From Polaribacter sp. Hel1_33_78 (GTDB taxonomy: Bacteria > Bacteroidota > Bacteroidia > Flavobacteriales > Flavobacteriaceae), in assembly GCF_900106075.1 (NCBI RefSeq), contig NZ_LT629794.1:744001-808000 (forward strand): DNA of 64,000 nt, written 5' to 3'. A program made the translations under genes and the position numbers. Shown one piece after another: positions 18,715 to 28,288 of this stretch. Numbering within the stretch: the stretch's first letter is position 1; every line of letters starts with the position of its first letter. The notes beneath the pieces are model-generated. The model was not told where the DNA came from. It made no database searches and saw only the letters and a list, made by a program, of their open reading frames with translations.

Positions 18715-19194
18715 ATGATGTTGTTGCGTTTTTTTTCTTTTTTATTAATAGTTGTTTATTGTACTTCCTGCGATAAGTTACCTTTTTCAAAAAAGGATAA
18801 AAAGCAAGTATTAGATACCATTGTTGACTTTACCTCAGTTGATTTTTCTCCGTCTTTTAAAGTATGTGATTCTCTTATTGATAAAGCTAAAAAATCCAAT
18901 TGCTTTAGAAATACCATTCACAAAAAAATAGGAGAGGAGCTGCAGAAATTTCCCTTCACAGTAAAAGATTCTATCGATGAAGTTGTTTTTATGGACGTTG
19001 TAATTAATTCAAAAGGAGAAATTATTCTTCAAGAAATTTCCTCCACAGAGAACTTAAAACAGCAATTGCCTCAATTAGATAGTATACTTAAACAAAGTGT
19101 TCAGAAATTATCTGCTATTTATCCAGCTATTAAAAGAGGAATTCCAGTAACTACAAAGTATAAATTACCTATTAGGATTTTGTTAAAAGACTAA
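18715..19194 (+). CDS. Small lipoprotein with TonB C-terminal-like fold (hypothetical)
   Basis: A 159-residue protein with a lipoprotein signal (FFSFLLIVVYCTSC, lipid cysteine at about residue 19). The rest contains VVFMDVVINSKGEIILQEISS, which resembles the strand pattern of TonB/energy-transducer C-terminal domains of Bacteroidota. There is no transmembrane anchor of the usual TonB type, so it would be attached to a membrane by lipid. Either methionine 1 or 2 could be the start. The specific role is unknown. It stands alone, convergent with obgE. Confidence 0.6.
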   Translation: MMLLRFFSFLLIVVYCTSCDKLPFSKKDKKQVLDTIVDFTSVDFSPSFKVCDSLIDKAKKSNCFRNTIHKKIGEELQKFPFTVKDSIDEVVFMDVVINSKGEIILQEISSTENLKQQLPQLDSILKQSVQKLSAIYPAIKRGIPVTTKYKLPIRILLKD

Positions 19195-19264
19195 TTGCTC
19201 TTTTACAAGAAAGGGATGAGTTTCTAATTGTAGAATTATCCTGATAAAAATACAACTGTGTTGC

Positions 19265-20254
19265 TTAGTTCAACATATCCCAAAGTTTATCTTTCAATTC
19301 TTGTAGGCCAATTTCAGCTACCGATGATATAAATATGGTATTCACACCTTTTGGCAACTCCGCTCTAATTTCTGCTTTTAATTCATCATCTAACATATCT
19401 GTTTTAGAAATGGCTAACAATCTATCTTTATCTAATAACTCAGGATTGTGTTTTTTTAGTTCATTCAACAAAATCTCATATTCTTTGTTGATATCATCAC
19501 TATCCGCAGGAATTAAAAATAACAAGGCAGAGTTACGTTCTATATGTCTTAAAAAACGATGACCTAATCCTTTTCCTTCTGCAGCACCTTCAATAATTCC
19601 AGGAATATCTGCTATTACAAATGTTTGATGATTTCTGTGTTCTACAATTCCTAAGTTTGGTTTTAGGGTTGTAAAAGCATAGTCTGCAATTTTAGGTTTT
19701 GCAGCTGTTAAAACGGATAATAAAGTTGATTTTCCGGCATTTGGGAAACCAACTAAGCCAACATCAGCCAATAACTTTAATTCCATTCGAAACCAACCAT
19801 CTAATCCATCAATACCAGGTTGTGCATATCTAGGTGTTTGATTTGTAGATGATTTAAAATTCCAGTTTCCAAGACCACCTTTTCCTCCTTTTAATAAAAT
19901 TACTTCTTTTTGATCTTCCGTAATTTCTAAAATAATTTCGTCAGTATCAGCATCTCTAATTACTGTGCCTAAAGGAACATCAATATAAATATCTTCTGCA
20001 TCATGACCTGTACTTCTACTTGCACTTCCTGCCCCTCCACCTTCTGCTCTAAAATGGCGTTTAAACTTTAGATGAAATAACGTCCACATATTTTTATCTC
20101 CACGCAAAATAATGTGTCCTCCACGACCACCGTCTCCACCATCAGGTCCACCTTTGGTAATAAACTTTTCTCTGTGAAGATGCACAGAACCTTGTCCGCC
20201 TTTTCCCGAGGAAGCGTATATTTTTATGTAATCGACAAAATTTCCTTCAGTCAT
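19265..20254 (-). CDS. obgE: GTPase Obg
   Basis: A 329-residue Obg-family GTPase. The N-terminal glycine-rich Obg domain (residues ~1-158) includes [10 protein letters not shown] and [14 protein letters not shown]. The G domain has the P-loop GFPNAGKST (~167-175), the G2 region [12 protein letters not shown] as G3 and SKTD as G4 near residue 285. The poorly conserved C-terminal tail of many Obg proteins is short or missing, as is common in Bacteroidota. Acts in 50S ribosome maturation and stress response. It is transcribed after the HPRT-adenylate kinase gene, 63 bases apart. Confidence 0.96.
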   Translation of the reverse strand: MTEGNFVDYIKIYASSGKGGQGSVHLHREKFITKGGPDGGDGGRGGHIILRGDKNMWTLFHLKFKRHFRAEGGGAGSASRSTGHDAEDIYIDVPLGTVIRDADTDEIILEITEDQKEVILLKGGKGGLGNWNFKSSTNQTPRYAQPGIDGLDGWFRMELKLLADVGLVGFPNAGKSTLLSVLTAAKPKIADYAFTTLKPNLGIVEHRNHQTFVIADIPGIIEGAAEGKGLGHRFLRHIERNSALLFLIPADSDDINKEYEILLNELKKHNPELLDKDRLLAISKTDMLDDELKAEIRAELPKGVNTIFISSVAEIGLQELKDKLWDMLN

Positions 20255-20317
20255 TTTTTCTGTGTATGCGTTTGTTTGTTAAACTGTCTAAGAATAAAAG
20301 TTTAGTTATAAAACGAT

Positions 20318-21436
20318 TTATAAAGTATTAAATACTTTTGAAATTCGTTGTGTAATTTCTTCAATAGAACCCACACCATTAATTCCATAGTATTTATTTT
20401 GAGCATCAAAATAATCTTTTAAAATAGCTGTTTTGGTATTGTATTCGTTAAAACGATTTCTGATTTTTACTTCATCAGTATCATCTATTCTACCGCTAGT
20501 TTTTCCTCTTTCTAATAAACGAGATACTAAGGTATCTTCCGGCACTTCTAAAGCCACCATTCCGTTTATTTGTTCACCTTTTTGAGCTAAAAAAACATCT
20601 AGAGCTTCTGCCTGAGATTCTGTTCTTGGAAAACCATCAAAAATGAAACCTTTCGCATCTGCATTTTTTTCAACTTCAGCCTTTAGCATATTAATGGTAA
20701 CTTCATCAGGTACTAAATCTCCTTCATCCATATATTTTTTGGCTAACAAACCTAATTCAGTTTTGTTTTTAATGTTGAAACGGAAGACATCACCAGTAGA
20801 GATATGTACTAAATTGTAAATATCTTTTAAAAATTCTGCTTGTGTTCCTTTTCCTGCTCCTGGAGGACCAAATAATACAATATTTTTCATTTTTGGTTGT
20901 GTTGATAATTGATATATTGCTGGGTAATTTCTACCTAAATTATTGTAATCTAAACCGTAACCAACAATAAATTTATCTTCAATACTTTTTCCGATATAAT
21001 CTATTGGTAATTCTTTTCTAAATACATCTGGCTTAAAAAATAGCGTTGCAATTTTTAGTTGTTTTAAGTTCTTGTCTCTAAATATATTATAAATTTCTTG
21101 AAGCGTATTACCAGTGTCGATAATATCTTCTAATATAATTACAGTTCTTCCTGTTAAATCTTCATTAATACCAACTAGCTGTTTTACGTCTTCTGTAGAA
21201 GAAGTGCCTTCATAGGAGGCTAGTTTTACGAATGAAACTTCACAGTTTCCATTAAATTCTCTTATGAAATCTGCAGCAAAAAGAAAACATCCATTTAAAA
21301 TTCCAATAAATAGAGGAACTTCATCTTTTGGTAAATCTGATTTTACTTGTTGGGCTAGAAATTTTACAATTGCAGAAATTTCACCTTTATGGATGTAAGG
21401 TTTAAAGTATAAGTCGTGAAGTTTAATAATTTTCAT
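20318..21436 (-). CDS. adk: Fused hypoxanthine phosphoribosyltransferase-adenylate kinase
   Basis: A 372-residue bifunctional protein. Residues ~1-178 form a type-I phosphoribosyltransferase with the PRPP-binding motif VIILEDIIDTGNT (99-111). Residues ~184-372 form adenylate kinase with P-loop GPPGAGKGT (190-198), the STGDVFR motif and FDGFPRT. The adenylate kinase part is the short form without a long zinc-binding LID. It would make IMP/GMP from hypoxanthine/guanine and interconvert AMP and ADP, joining salvage to nucleotide phosphorylation; adenine deaminase at 15343 supplies hypoxanthine. A perfect -7 box lies only 7 bases upstream of the ATG. Confidence 0.93.
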   Translation of the reverse strand: MKIIKLHDLYFKPYIHKGEISAIVKFLAQQVKSDLPKDEVPLFIGILNGCFLFAADFIREFNGNCEVSFVKLASYEGTSSTEDVKQLVGINEDLTGRTVIILEDIIDTGNTLQEIYNIFRDKNLKQLKIATLFFKPDVFRKELPIDYIGKSIEDKFIVGYGLDYNNLGRNYPAIYQLSTQPKMKNIVLFGPPGAGKGTQAEFLKDIYNLVHISTGDVFRFNIKNKTELGLLAKKYMDEGDLVPDEVTINMLKAEVEKNADAKGFIFDGFPRTESQAEALDVFLAQKGEQINGMVALEVPEDTLVSRLLERGKTSGRIDDTDEVKIRNRFNEYNTKTAILKDYFDAQNKYYGINGVGSIEEITQRISKVFNTL

Positions 21437-21443
21437 GAGAATA

Positions 21444-21451
21444 CAAATATA
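21444..21451 (-). promoter_or_regulatory. -7 promoter box for the HPRT-adenylate kinase gene
   Basis: Read on the minus strand this is TATATTTG, a perfect TAnnTTTG, ending 7 bases before the ATG at 21436. No clear TTG -33 element was found at the expected distance. If used, the mRNA leader would be only a few bases long. Confidence 0.45.
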
Positions 21452-21471
21452 GGCGCTATATCTTGAATGAA

Positions 21472-21514
21472 AAAACCGTTTTTAATCTGACATTCAGGAA
21501 TTAAAAACGGTTTT
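21472..21514 (-). terminator. Terminator downstream of secDF
   Basis: The arms AAAACCGTTTTTAAT (from 21472) and ATTAAAAACGGTTTT (to 21514) are perfectly complementary, 15 base pairs around a 13-base loop. It lies between the secDF stop and the HPRT-adenylate kinase start on the minus strand. The A/T ends supply the U-tract. Confidence 0.8.
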
Positions 21515-21532
21515 AATTTGTTTAAGATATAA

Positions 21533-24502
21533 TTATTTTTTTTCTTCTTTTTTAGAAGTGTCATACATAATTGGTGTTGCAACAAATAATGATGAATAGG
21601 TACCTACAGCTACACCAATAATTAAAGCAAACATAAAACCTTTAATAGAATCTCCACCAAATGTGAAGATTGCTAACATTACTAATAATGTTGTTAAAGA
21701 AGTGTTTATAGTTCTTCCTAGGGTAGAACTTAATGCCTTGTTTACTACGTCACTGTATTTCCAATTTGGGTGCAAGCCTGCAAACTCTCTAATTCTATCA
21801 AAAATTACCACGGTATCATTTAGAGAGTAACCAACCACTGTCAGTATCGCAGCAATAAATGATTGCCCAATTTCCATGTCGAAAGGCATAATGTTGTAAG
21901 TAATAGAGAATACCCCTAGCACAATTAAAACATCATGGAAAACTGCAATTACTGCTCCAATTGAGAAAGATACTTTTCTAAATCTTAATAAGATGTACAA
22001 GAACACTACTAGTAGTGAGCCAAATACTGCATATAAAGCTGATGTTTTAATATCATCTGCAATCGTTGGTTCTACTTTCATATAACTCATAACTCCAGCT
22101 CCTTCTTTTTCAAATCCAGGTTTAAAGTCGTTGTATGAAGTAGTTCCTAAATACTCTTTTAATCCTGTAAATAAAGCACTTTGAACTTGATCATCTACTT
22201 CTTGACCTTCTTCATCAATTTTATATACTGTTGTTATTTTTAATTGATTATCTGAACCATACGTTTTTACTTCTGGAGCCGTGCCGAAAGCGTCTTTTAA
22301 ATCTGAAGCAACTTTTGTCGCATTCATATCTTGATCAAAACGAACGACATAAGAACGTCCTCCTTTAAAATCTACTCCTTGCTTTAATCCGATAGAAAAT
22401 ATAGAAACAATTCCTGAAATAATAATTGCACCAGAAATGATGTAAGCAATTTTACGTTTCTTCAGGAACTCCACATTTATATTTTGGAACCAACCTTTAG
22501 AAATTGAAGTATTAAAAGTTAAATTAGTTCCTTTATTTACAGATCTGTCAATTAAAATACGGGTAATAAATACAGCGGTAAATAAAGAAGTAGCGATACC
22601 AATCATTAAGGTTAAAGCAAAACCTTTAATTGGTCCTGTACCAAAAATGTATAGAATAATACCTGTTAATAAAGTAGTAATATTTGCATCAATAATTGCA
22701 GATAAAGCTCCTTTTACAGAGAAACCTTCTTCTACAGATTGTTTTAATCCTTTTTGTTTGAATAACCCTTCTTTAATTCTTTCAAAGATAATTACGTTAG
22801 CATCTACAGACATACCAATTGTTAAAATGATACCTGCAATTCCAGGTAACGTTAACACAGCATTAAAGGATGATAAAATTCCGAATATAAATAAGATGTT
22901 TACTGCTAAAGCAATATCAGCATATAAACCAGCTTTACCATAGTATAAAAGCATCCATAGTAAAACTAAAATAATTGCTAAACCAAATGAATTTATTGAA
23001 GCATCAATGGATTCCTGTCCTAAAGAAGGTCCAACAACTTCTGCTTGAATTATTCTTGCTGCCGCTGGTAATTTACCTGCTTTTAAAACTGTTGAAATAT
23101 CTTCTGCTTCTGCAACGGTCATGGTGCCTCCAGAGATAGAAGTTCTTCCACCTGTAATGGCTTGGTTTACAGAAGGAGCAGTATAAACATAATCATCTAA
23201 AACAACGGCAACAAAATTACCAACATTATCAGCGGTCATTTTAGCCCATTGTTTTGTTCCAGAACTATTCATTGTCATGCTTACTTCTGGTTTGTTTAAT
23301 TGATCAAATACTTGACCTGCATCTAAAATAACATCCCCTTCAATAGTCGGTTTGTCATTTCTATTCCCTTTAATTGCATATAAACCAATTAATTCTGAAC
23401 CATCATTTCCATCTGTAGATTTGTAATCCCATAAAAATTTAGCATACTTTAATTCAGTTGGCAATAAAGATCTTACTTCTTTTTTGGCAAGTAAATTGTT
23501 TACGGTTGCTGTATCTAAAACTCTAGCTCGTGCAACTAAAGAACTCGGCTGTTGTTGAGACTGTGCAACATTTGGGAATAAGTACGTAAATAAATTCTTT
23601 TGAACTTTCGTAGAATCTGCAGTTTCACCTAACAAATCGTCAATATCATCTTTTTTAACAGAATCTTTTTCTTTCTCTAATGCAGAATCGTCTTTTAATA
23701 ATTCAGCAACTTTAGCATTTGCTGCAAAGAAGAAATTTTGAACTTCTGCGTTTGTGTGCACCTCCCAAAACTGTAATTCAGCTTTACTTGTAATTAACTT
23801 TGTAACACGCTCAATATCTTTAGCTCCTGGCAATTCAATTTGTATTCTACCAGAATTTCCAATTCGTTGAATATTAGGTTGTGTAACTCCAAACTTATCA
23901 ATTCTACTTCTTAATACTTCAAAAGCAGTACCAATCGAACTATTGATTTCTTCTTGTAAAGTTTCTTTAACTGTGGCATTCACTTCATCAAAAGAAATTT
24001 TTTCGCTTAAAGCTTTTGTTCCAAAAATAGATGGATCACTCAACTTTGTAGTTCCTGCAATTTTTTCAAATTCCTCAAAAAATAAGTCTAAGTAATTTGC
24101 ATTACTATTCTTCTGTCTTTCATCAGCTGCGCTTAATGCATTATTGAAAGGTTCATTTTTAGAGTCATTAGCTAAACTTTTTAAAACTTCTTTTACAGAA
24201 ACTTGTAAAATTGCATTGATACCTCCTTTTAAATCAAGACCAAGATTCATTTCTTTGTCTTTTACATCATTGTAGCTATACGCTGCAACACCAATATCTA
24301 TGATGTTTTTATTGGCAACACTGTCTAAATACTTTCTTTCAAAAGTAGCTTTTTGTCTTGCGTCATTTTCTGTTACTTTACTTTTAGCGTAAGTAGTTGC
24401 ATCATCTTCTACTTTATTGGCTAAAAAAGTAAATGATAATTGATATAAACTTACCAATCCAAAAAGGATTGCAAATAATTTTATAAGTCCTTTGTTTTGC
24501 AT
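21533..24502 (-). CDS. secDF: Protein translocase SecDF fusion
   Basis: A 989-residue fusion of SecD (residues ~1-640) and SecF (~660-989). The N-terminal membrane helix is followed by LGLDLKGGINAILQV, the P1 periplasmic domain with RSRIDKFGVTQPNIQ, then the six-helix SecD membrane block with IGMSVDANVIIFERI. The SecF half has GLKQGVDFKGGRSY and VVGYSLNDTVVIFDRIRE. It uses the proton gradient to assist late protein export with SecYEG. The P1-P4 spacer is longer than in E. coli and charged (about 270-340), which is usual in Bacteroidota. Preceded on the same strand by a small exported protein gene at 24659. Confidence 0.95.
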   Translation of the reverse strand: MQNKGLIKLFAILFGLVSLYQLSFTFLANKVEDDATTYAKSKVTENDARQKATFERKYLDSVANKNIIDIGVAAYSYNDVKDKEMNLGLDLKGGINAILQVSVKEVLKSLANDSKNEPFNNALSAADERQKNSNANYLDLFFEEFEKIAGTTKLSDPSIFGTKALSEKISFDEVNATVKETLQEEINSSIGTAFEVLRSRIDKFGVTQPNIQRIGNSGRIQIELPGAKDIERVTKLITSKAELQFWEVHTNAEVQNFFFAANAKVAELLKDDSALEKEKDSVKKDDIDDLLGETADSTKVQKNLFTYLFPNVAQSQQQPSSLVARARVLDTATVNNLLAKKEVRSLLPTELKYAKFLWDYKSTDGNDGSELIGLYAIKGNRNDKPTIEGDVILDAGQVFDQLNKPEVSMTMNSSGTKQWAKMTADNVGNFVAVVLDDYVYTAPSVNQAITGGRTSISGGTMTVAEAEDISTVLKAGKLPAAARIIQAEVVGPSLGQESIDASINSFGLAIILVLLWMLLYYGKAGLYADIALAVNILFIFGILSSFNAVLTLPGIAGIILTIGMSVDANVIIFERIKEGLFKQKGLKQSVEEGFSVKGALSAIIDANITTLLTGIILYIFGTGPIKGFALTLMIGIATSLFTAVFITRILIDRSVNKGTNLTFNTSISKGWFQNINVEFLKKRKIAYIISGAIIISGIVSIFSIGLKQGVDFKGGRSYVVRFDQDMNATKVASDLKDAFGTAPEVKTYGSDNQLKITTVYKIDEEGQEVDDQVQSALFTGLKEYLGTTSYNDFKPGFEKEGAGVMSYMKVEPTIADDIKTSALYAVFGSLLVVFLYILLRFRKVSFSIGAVIAVFHDVLIVLGVFSITYNIMPFDMEIGQSFIAAILTVVGYSLNDTVVIFDRIREFAGLHPNWKYSDVVNKALSSTLGRTINTSLTTLLVMLAIFTFGGDSIKGFMFALIIGVAVGTYSSLFVATPIMYDTSKKEEKK

Positions 24503-24542
24503 TTTGTATTTATTTTAAAGTCAAAGTTTTTTTAAAAACGAG

Positions 24543-24573
24543 CAAATATATAGCTTCTCGTAGAACCTGACAA
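24543..24573 (-). promoter_or_regulatory. Promoter of secDF
   Basis: On the minus strand TTG (24573-24571) is followed after a 20-base spacer by TATATTTG (24550-24543), a full match to the Bacteroidota -33/-7 consensus. The leader to the secDF ATG is about 35 bases. Confidence 0.6.
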
Positions 24574-24658
24574 TTATTTTTTTTGATTGTTTTTGTTAAT
24601 ATGAGTGGGATACTCATTAATTTCAGGGGGCATGAAAAAATATAAACGATTACATTTT

Positions 24659-25261
24659 TTAGCTATTGTAGTTTTTTGGTCCAGCTCTGACTTCTGGCTC
24701 CTCGTGTGAAGTTTTATCTTTAGTAAAAGGATTATTTTTATATATTTTATATGTAATCTTAAAAAGTTGATCTCTTTTACATAGTGTTCTTTTTTTTATT
24801 AAAGCAAAATAATTATCAGTTGTAAATCTATCAGAATGCTGTTTGATTTCAAAAACAAACTTGAAATCTAAATTAGAGATGTCAGAGCTCTTTGTTAACT
24901 CATAAATATCAATGCTGTAATCAGAAGTGGTATTGTTTTTATTTTTGTTTTCAGTGTTTTTATCTAAAACAAATTTATTACCTTTTATTATAGCTTCTTT
25001 AATATTCTCAACGTCAACAATGCTAAAGTAAGAAATTTTTAAAGTGCCATTTTTAGTTTCTCTTAAGGAGATATTAGAAGCACCAATATTTCGTAATTTT
25101 TTTCTTACGTTAGCAATTGTATTTTCAATATTTTGCCTATTGATTTTAGTATCAACAAATTCTAGCACAATCTCTTGATTAGGTATTGACACCTGCTCTT
25201 GAAGTGCTCCGAAAAGAGAAAATATTAAAAATAAAGTACTAATGTACCATTTCGCGTTCAT
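24659..25261 (-). CDS. Exported protein of unknown function with a SecD-P1-like region
   Basis: A 200-residue protein; the ATG at 25261 is preferred over one 10 codons upstream because it gives a clean signal peptide (WYISTLFLIFSLFGALQ). Residues ~30-110 contain NTIANVRKKLRNIGASNISL followed by an LKISYF strand and VDVENIKEAIIKGNKFVLDK. This has the same order as the SecD P1 domain in the neighbouring gene (RSRIDKFGVTQPNIQ, IQIELP, DIERVTKLITSKAELQF). I therefore suspect a P1-like ferredoxin fold, but the similarity is by eye. The C-terminus carries polar, lysine-rich segments without membrane helices. Confidence 0.6.
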   Translation of the reverse strand: MNAKWYISTLFLIFSLFGALQEQVSIPNQEIVLEFVDTKINRQNIENTIANVRKKLRNIGASNISLRETKNGTLKISYFSIVDVENIKEAIIKGNKFVLDKNTENKNKNNTTSDYSIDIYELTKSSDISNLDFKFVFEIKQHSDRFTTDNYFALIKKRTLCKRDQLFKITYKIYKNNPFTKDKTSHEEPEVRAGPKNYNS

Positions 25262-25449
25262 CTGCCAAATATATAAAAATATTGCTTTCAAATTCTGAAA
25301 TGTACAATCTTATTTAGTGGTGTGAATTAATAGTTTTGTTGTGTAATTCGTAATTTTATAGTGGCATAATATTAATATATTATGAACTCCAAAAATTGAC
25401 TATATTTATTTGCTGAAATTGATAATATAACGATACTTAAATTATAAAT

Positions 25450-27126
25450 ATGACACATTTATCTGACATTAAAATTGCGCAAGCAAAAAAGCTGCAGCAT
25501 ATAAAAAATATTGCGAAAAAATTAAAGGTTGATGAAGATGATTTAGAGATGTATGGAAAGTTTAAAGCGAAGCTCCCCCTTTCTTTAATTAACGACGCCA
25601 AGGTTGCTGAAAATAATTTAGTGTTAGTAACTGCATTAACGCCAACTCCCGCAGGTGAGGGTAAAACAACTGTTTCTATTGGTTTAACCGAAGGTTTAAA
25701 TAAAATAGGAAAAAAAGCTACAGTCGTTTTAAGAGAACCATCTTTAGGTCCTGTTTTTGGAATAAAAGGCGGTGCCGCTGGTGGGGGATATTCGCAAGTA
25801 GTGCCAATGGAAGATATTAATTTACATTTTACTGGCGATTTTAATGCTATTGAAAAAGCTAATAATTTATTGTCTGCTTTAATTGATAATAACATACAAA
25901 GTAAAACCAATAATCTAAACATCGATCCTAGAACAATTCTTTGGAAACGGGTTATAGATATGAATGATCGTTCCTTAAGGGATATAACCATTGGTCTAGG
26001 TGGCACCACAAATGGAGTTCCAAGACAAGATGGTTTTAATATTACACCAGCTTCAGAAGTGATGGCTATTTTATGTATGGCTTCAGATTTAAGTAATTTG
26101 AAGAAAAGGTTAGGTGATATTTTTATAGGTTTTAGATATGATAATACACCAGTTTTTGCGCGTGATTTAAAAGCTGAAAATGCCATGGCAATCTTATTAA
26201 AGGATGCTATAAAACCTAATTTAGTACAAACGCTAGAAGAGAACCCTGCAATAATTCACGGAGGGCCATTTGCAAATATAGCCCAAGGGACGAATACAAT
26301 TATTGCTACTAAAATGGGATTGTCTTTGTCTAATTATGTGGTTACAGAAGCAGGTTTTGGGGCGGATTTAGGTGCAGAGAAGTTTTTGAATATAAAGTCT
26401 CAATTTGCCAATTTGAACCCTAAATGCGTTGTTTTGGTGGCTACAATTAGGGCGTTACGTCATCATGGAGGTGCAAAACCTGAGGCATATAATACGCCAA
26501 ATTTAGCTAAGGTTATTGAAGGTTTTAGAAATCTTGAAAAGCATATAGAGAATATTAGAAAATATAATATTGAACCCGTGGTAGCCATTAATTCTTTTAT
26601 TTCTGATTCTGATCAAGAGGTCAGTTTTGTTATTGAAAAATGTAACAGTTTGGGTGTAGAGGCAGTTTTATCTGAAGGTTGGGCGAAAGGAGGAGAAGGA
26701 ACTAAAGAATTAGCAAAGGCGGTTGTACGTGTAGTAGAAAATAAAGCTACTAAATACAAACCTTTATACGATTGGAAATCTCCAGTTACTGAAAAAATAG
26801 AAACGATTGCTAAGGAAATTTACGGAGCAAAAAATGTGGAGTATAGTAAGAAAGCACAATTAAATTTAAGAAGAATAGATAGATTAGGATTTAATGATTT
26901 TGCTATTTGTATGGCTAAAACACAAAAATCTTTTTCAGATAATGAGAATTTAATTGGAAGACCTGAAGGGTTTACTGTAACGGTGAGAGAAATTGAAATT
27001 GCAGCGGGCGCACAATTTATTATACCTATATTAGGAAAAATGATGCGAATGCCTGGTTTGCCTTCTATTCCAGCTTCAGAAAATATGACGATTGATAATA
27101 ATGGTGTTATTTCGGGTCTTTCTTAA
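25450..27126 (+). CDS. fhs: Formate-tetrahydrofolate ligase
   Basis: A 558-residue formyltetrahydrofolate synthetase of normal length. The ATP-binding motif TPAGEGKT lies at 66-73. LREPSLGPVFGIKGGAAGGG (~96-115) is the family's central signature, and TEAGFGADLGAEKF follows near 300. Catalyses ATP-dependent formylation of tetrahydrofolate to 10-formyl-THF for purine and one-carbon metabolism. Single-gene unit, followed by a shared bidirectional terminator. Confidence 0.96.
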   Translation: MTHLSDIKIAQAKKLQHIKNIAKKLKVDEDDLEMYGKFKAKLPLSLINDAKVAENNLVLVTALTPTPAGEGKTTVSIGLTEGLNKIGKKATVVLREPSLGPVFGIKGGAAGGGYSQVVPMEDINLHFTGDFNAIEKANNLLSALIDNNIQSKTNNLNIDPRTILWKRVIDMNDRSLRDITIGLGGTTNGVPRQDGFNITPASEVMAILCMASDLSNLKKRLGDIFIGFRYDNTPVFARDLKAENAMAILLKDAIKPNLVQTLEENPAIIHGGPFANIAQGTNTIIATKMGLSLSNYVVTEAGFGADLGAEKFLNIKSQFANLNPKCVVLVATIRALRHHGGAKPEAYNTPNLAKVIEGFRNLEKHIENIRKYNIEPVVAINSFISDSDQEVSFVIEKCNSLGVEAVLSEGWAKGGEGTKELAKAVVRVVENKATKYKPLYDWKSPVTEKIETIAKEIYGAKNVEYSKKAQLNLRRIDRLGFNDFAICMAKTQKSFSDNENLIGRPEGFTVTVREIEIAAGAQFIIPILGKMMRMPGLPSIPASENMTIDNNGVISGLS

Positions 27127-27167
27127 TTACGGGATTAAAAGCGAAATATAAAATTATTGATTATAAT

Positions 27168-27195
27168 AAAAAACCAGCTTTTTAGCTGGTTTTTT
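27168..27195. terminator. Bidirectional terminator between fhs and mdh
   Basis: CCAGCT/AGCTGG stem (27174-27179 and 27184-27189) with a TTTT loop, preceded by six A and followed by six T. The symmetric A and T tracts let it serve both convergent genes. Confidence 0.85.
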
Positions 27196-27229
27196 ACTGT
27201 CCGTTTATTGAAATAAAATTAACGGTATT

Positions 27230-28156
27230 TTATAATTCTAATAAGTCGTTTGTTTTAGAAACTCCAGCTGCTGATTCTTGCATGTGAGCTTTTTCATCAT
27301 CACTCAGATTAATTTCAACAATGCTTTCAATTCCGTTTTTACCTAAAACAACAGGTACTCCAATGCATAAATCATTTAAACCATATTCACCTTCCAACAA
27401 AACTGAACATGGAAATATTTTCTTCTGGTCACAGGCTATGGCTTGCACTAATCCGCTAACTGCAGCTCCGGGAGCATACCAAGCAGAAGTACCTAATAAA
27501 CCAGTTAAAGTTGCGCCACCAACTTTGGTGTCTTGTAAAACTTGCGCTAGTCTTTCTTCAGAAATAAATTCAGAAACAGGTACAGAGTTACGAGTAGCTA
27601 ATCTAGTTAAAGGTACCATTCCTTTATCAGAATGACCTCCAATAACCATTCCGTCAACATCAGAGATAGGAGCTCCTAAAGCTTCTGCCAATCTGTATTT
27701 AAAACGAGCAGAATCTAAAGCACCACCCATTCCAATAATTCTGTTTTTTGGTAAGCCAGTAGTTTTATGAACTAAATAAGTCATTGTGTCCATAGGGTTA
27801 GAAACAACAATGATAATTGTGCTTGGAGAATGTTCAATTAAGCTTGAAGAAACTGTTTTTACAATTCCTGCATTGATACCAATTAATTGCTCACGAGTCA
27901 TTCCAGGTTTTCTAGGAATTCCAGAAGTAATTACACAAATGTCAGAATTTGCGGTTTTTGAATAATCATTTGTACTTCCAGTAATCTTTGTGTCAAAACC
28001 ATTTAAAGAAGCTGTTTGCATTAAGTCCATTGCTTTTCCTTCTGCGTACCCTTCTTTAATGTCTAATAAAACAACTTCAGAAGCAAAATCTTTAATTGCT
28101 ATGTATTCTGCACAACTTGCACCCACTGCGCCTGCTCCAACTACGGTAACTTTCAT
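27230..28156 (-). CDS. mdh: Malate dehydrogenase (LDH-like type)
   Basis: A 308-residue NAD-dependent dehydrogenase. The Rossmann motif is VVGAGAVGASCAEYIA at residues 4-19, with LLDI giving an acidic strand end that favours NAD. Substrate-binding and catalytic elements are visible: GIPRKPGMTREQL (about 79-91), VSNPMDTMTYL and the catalytic histidine in IGGHSDKGMVPL. The GIPRKPGM arginine context is that of malate rather than lactate dehydrogenase. TCA-cycle enzyme interconverting malate and oxaloacetate. Monocistronic between two terminators. Confidence 0.94.
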   Translation of the reverse strand: MKVTVVGAGAVGASCAEYIAIKDFASEVVLLDIKEGYAEGKAMDLMQTASLNGFDTKITGSTNDYSKTANSDICVITSGIPRKPGMTREQLIGINAGIVKTVSSSLIEHSPSTIIIVVSNPMDTMTYLVHKTTGLPKNRIIGMGGALDSARFKYRLAEALGAPISDVDGMVIGGHSDKGMVPLTRLATRNSVPVSEFISEERLAQVLQDTKVGGATLTGLLGTSAWYAPGAAVSGLVQAIACDQKKIFPCSVLLEGEYGLNDLCIGVPVVLGKNGIESIVEINLSDDEKAHMQESAAGVSKTNDLLEL

Positions 28157-28236
28157 AATTTTTTTGTTTTTTATTTTTATGATATTTTAGTGGTGTAAAA
28201 ATACAATTTTAAAAATATTTTAATGTGATATATCAT

Positions 28237-28267
28237 AAAAAAAGACATCAAAAATTGATGTCTTTTT
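28237..28267 (-). terminator. Terminator downstream of the DUF6588-like gene
   Basis: Inverted repeat AGACATCA (28243-28250) and TGATGTCT (28256-28263) with a five-base AAAAT loop and flanking A and T tracts. It lies 22 bases past the stop of the minus-strand gene at 28289. Confidence 0.75.
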
Positions 28268-28288
28268 AAAATAAGGGTTATAATTTAT

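Noticed and set aside
25437..26186. 249-codon minus-strand ORF opposite fhs
   Set aside because: Antisense to a complete, conserved fhs gene; no recognisable motif.
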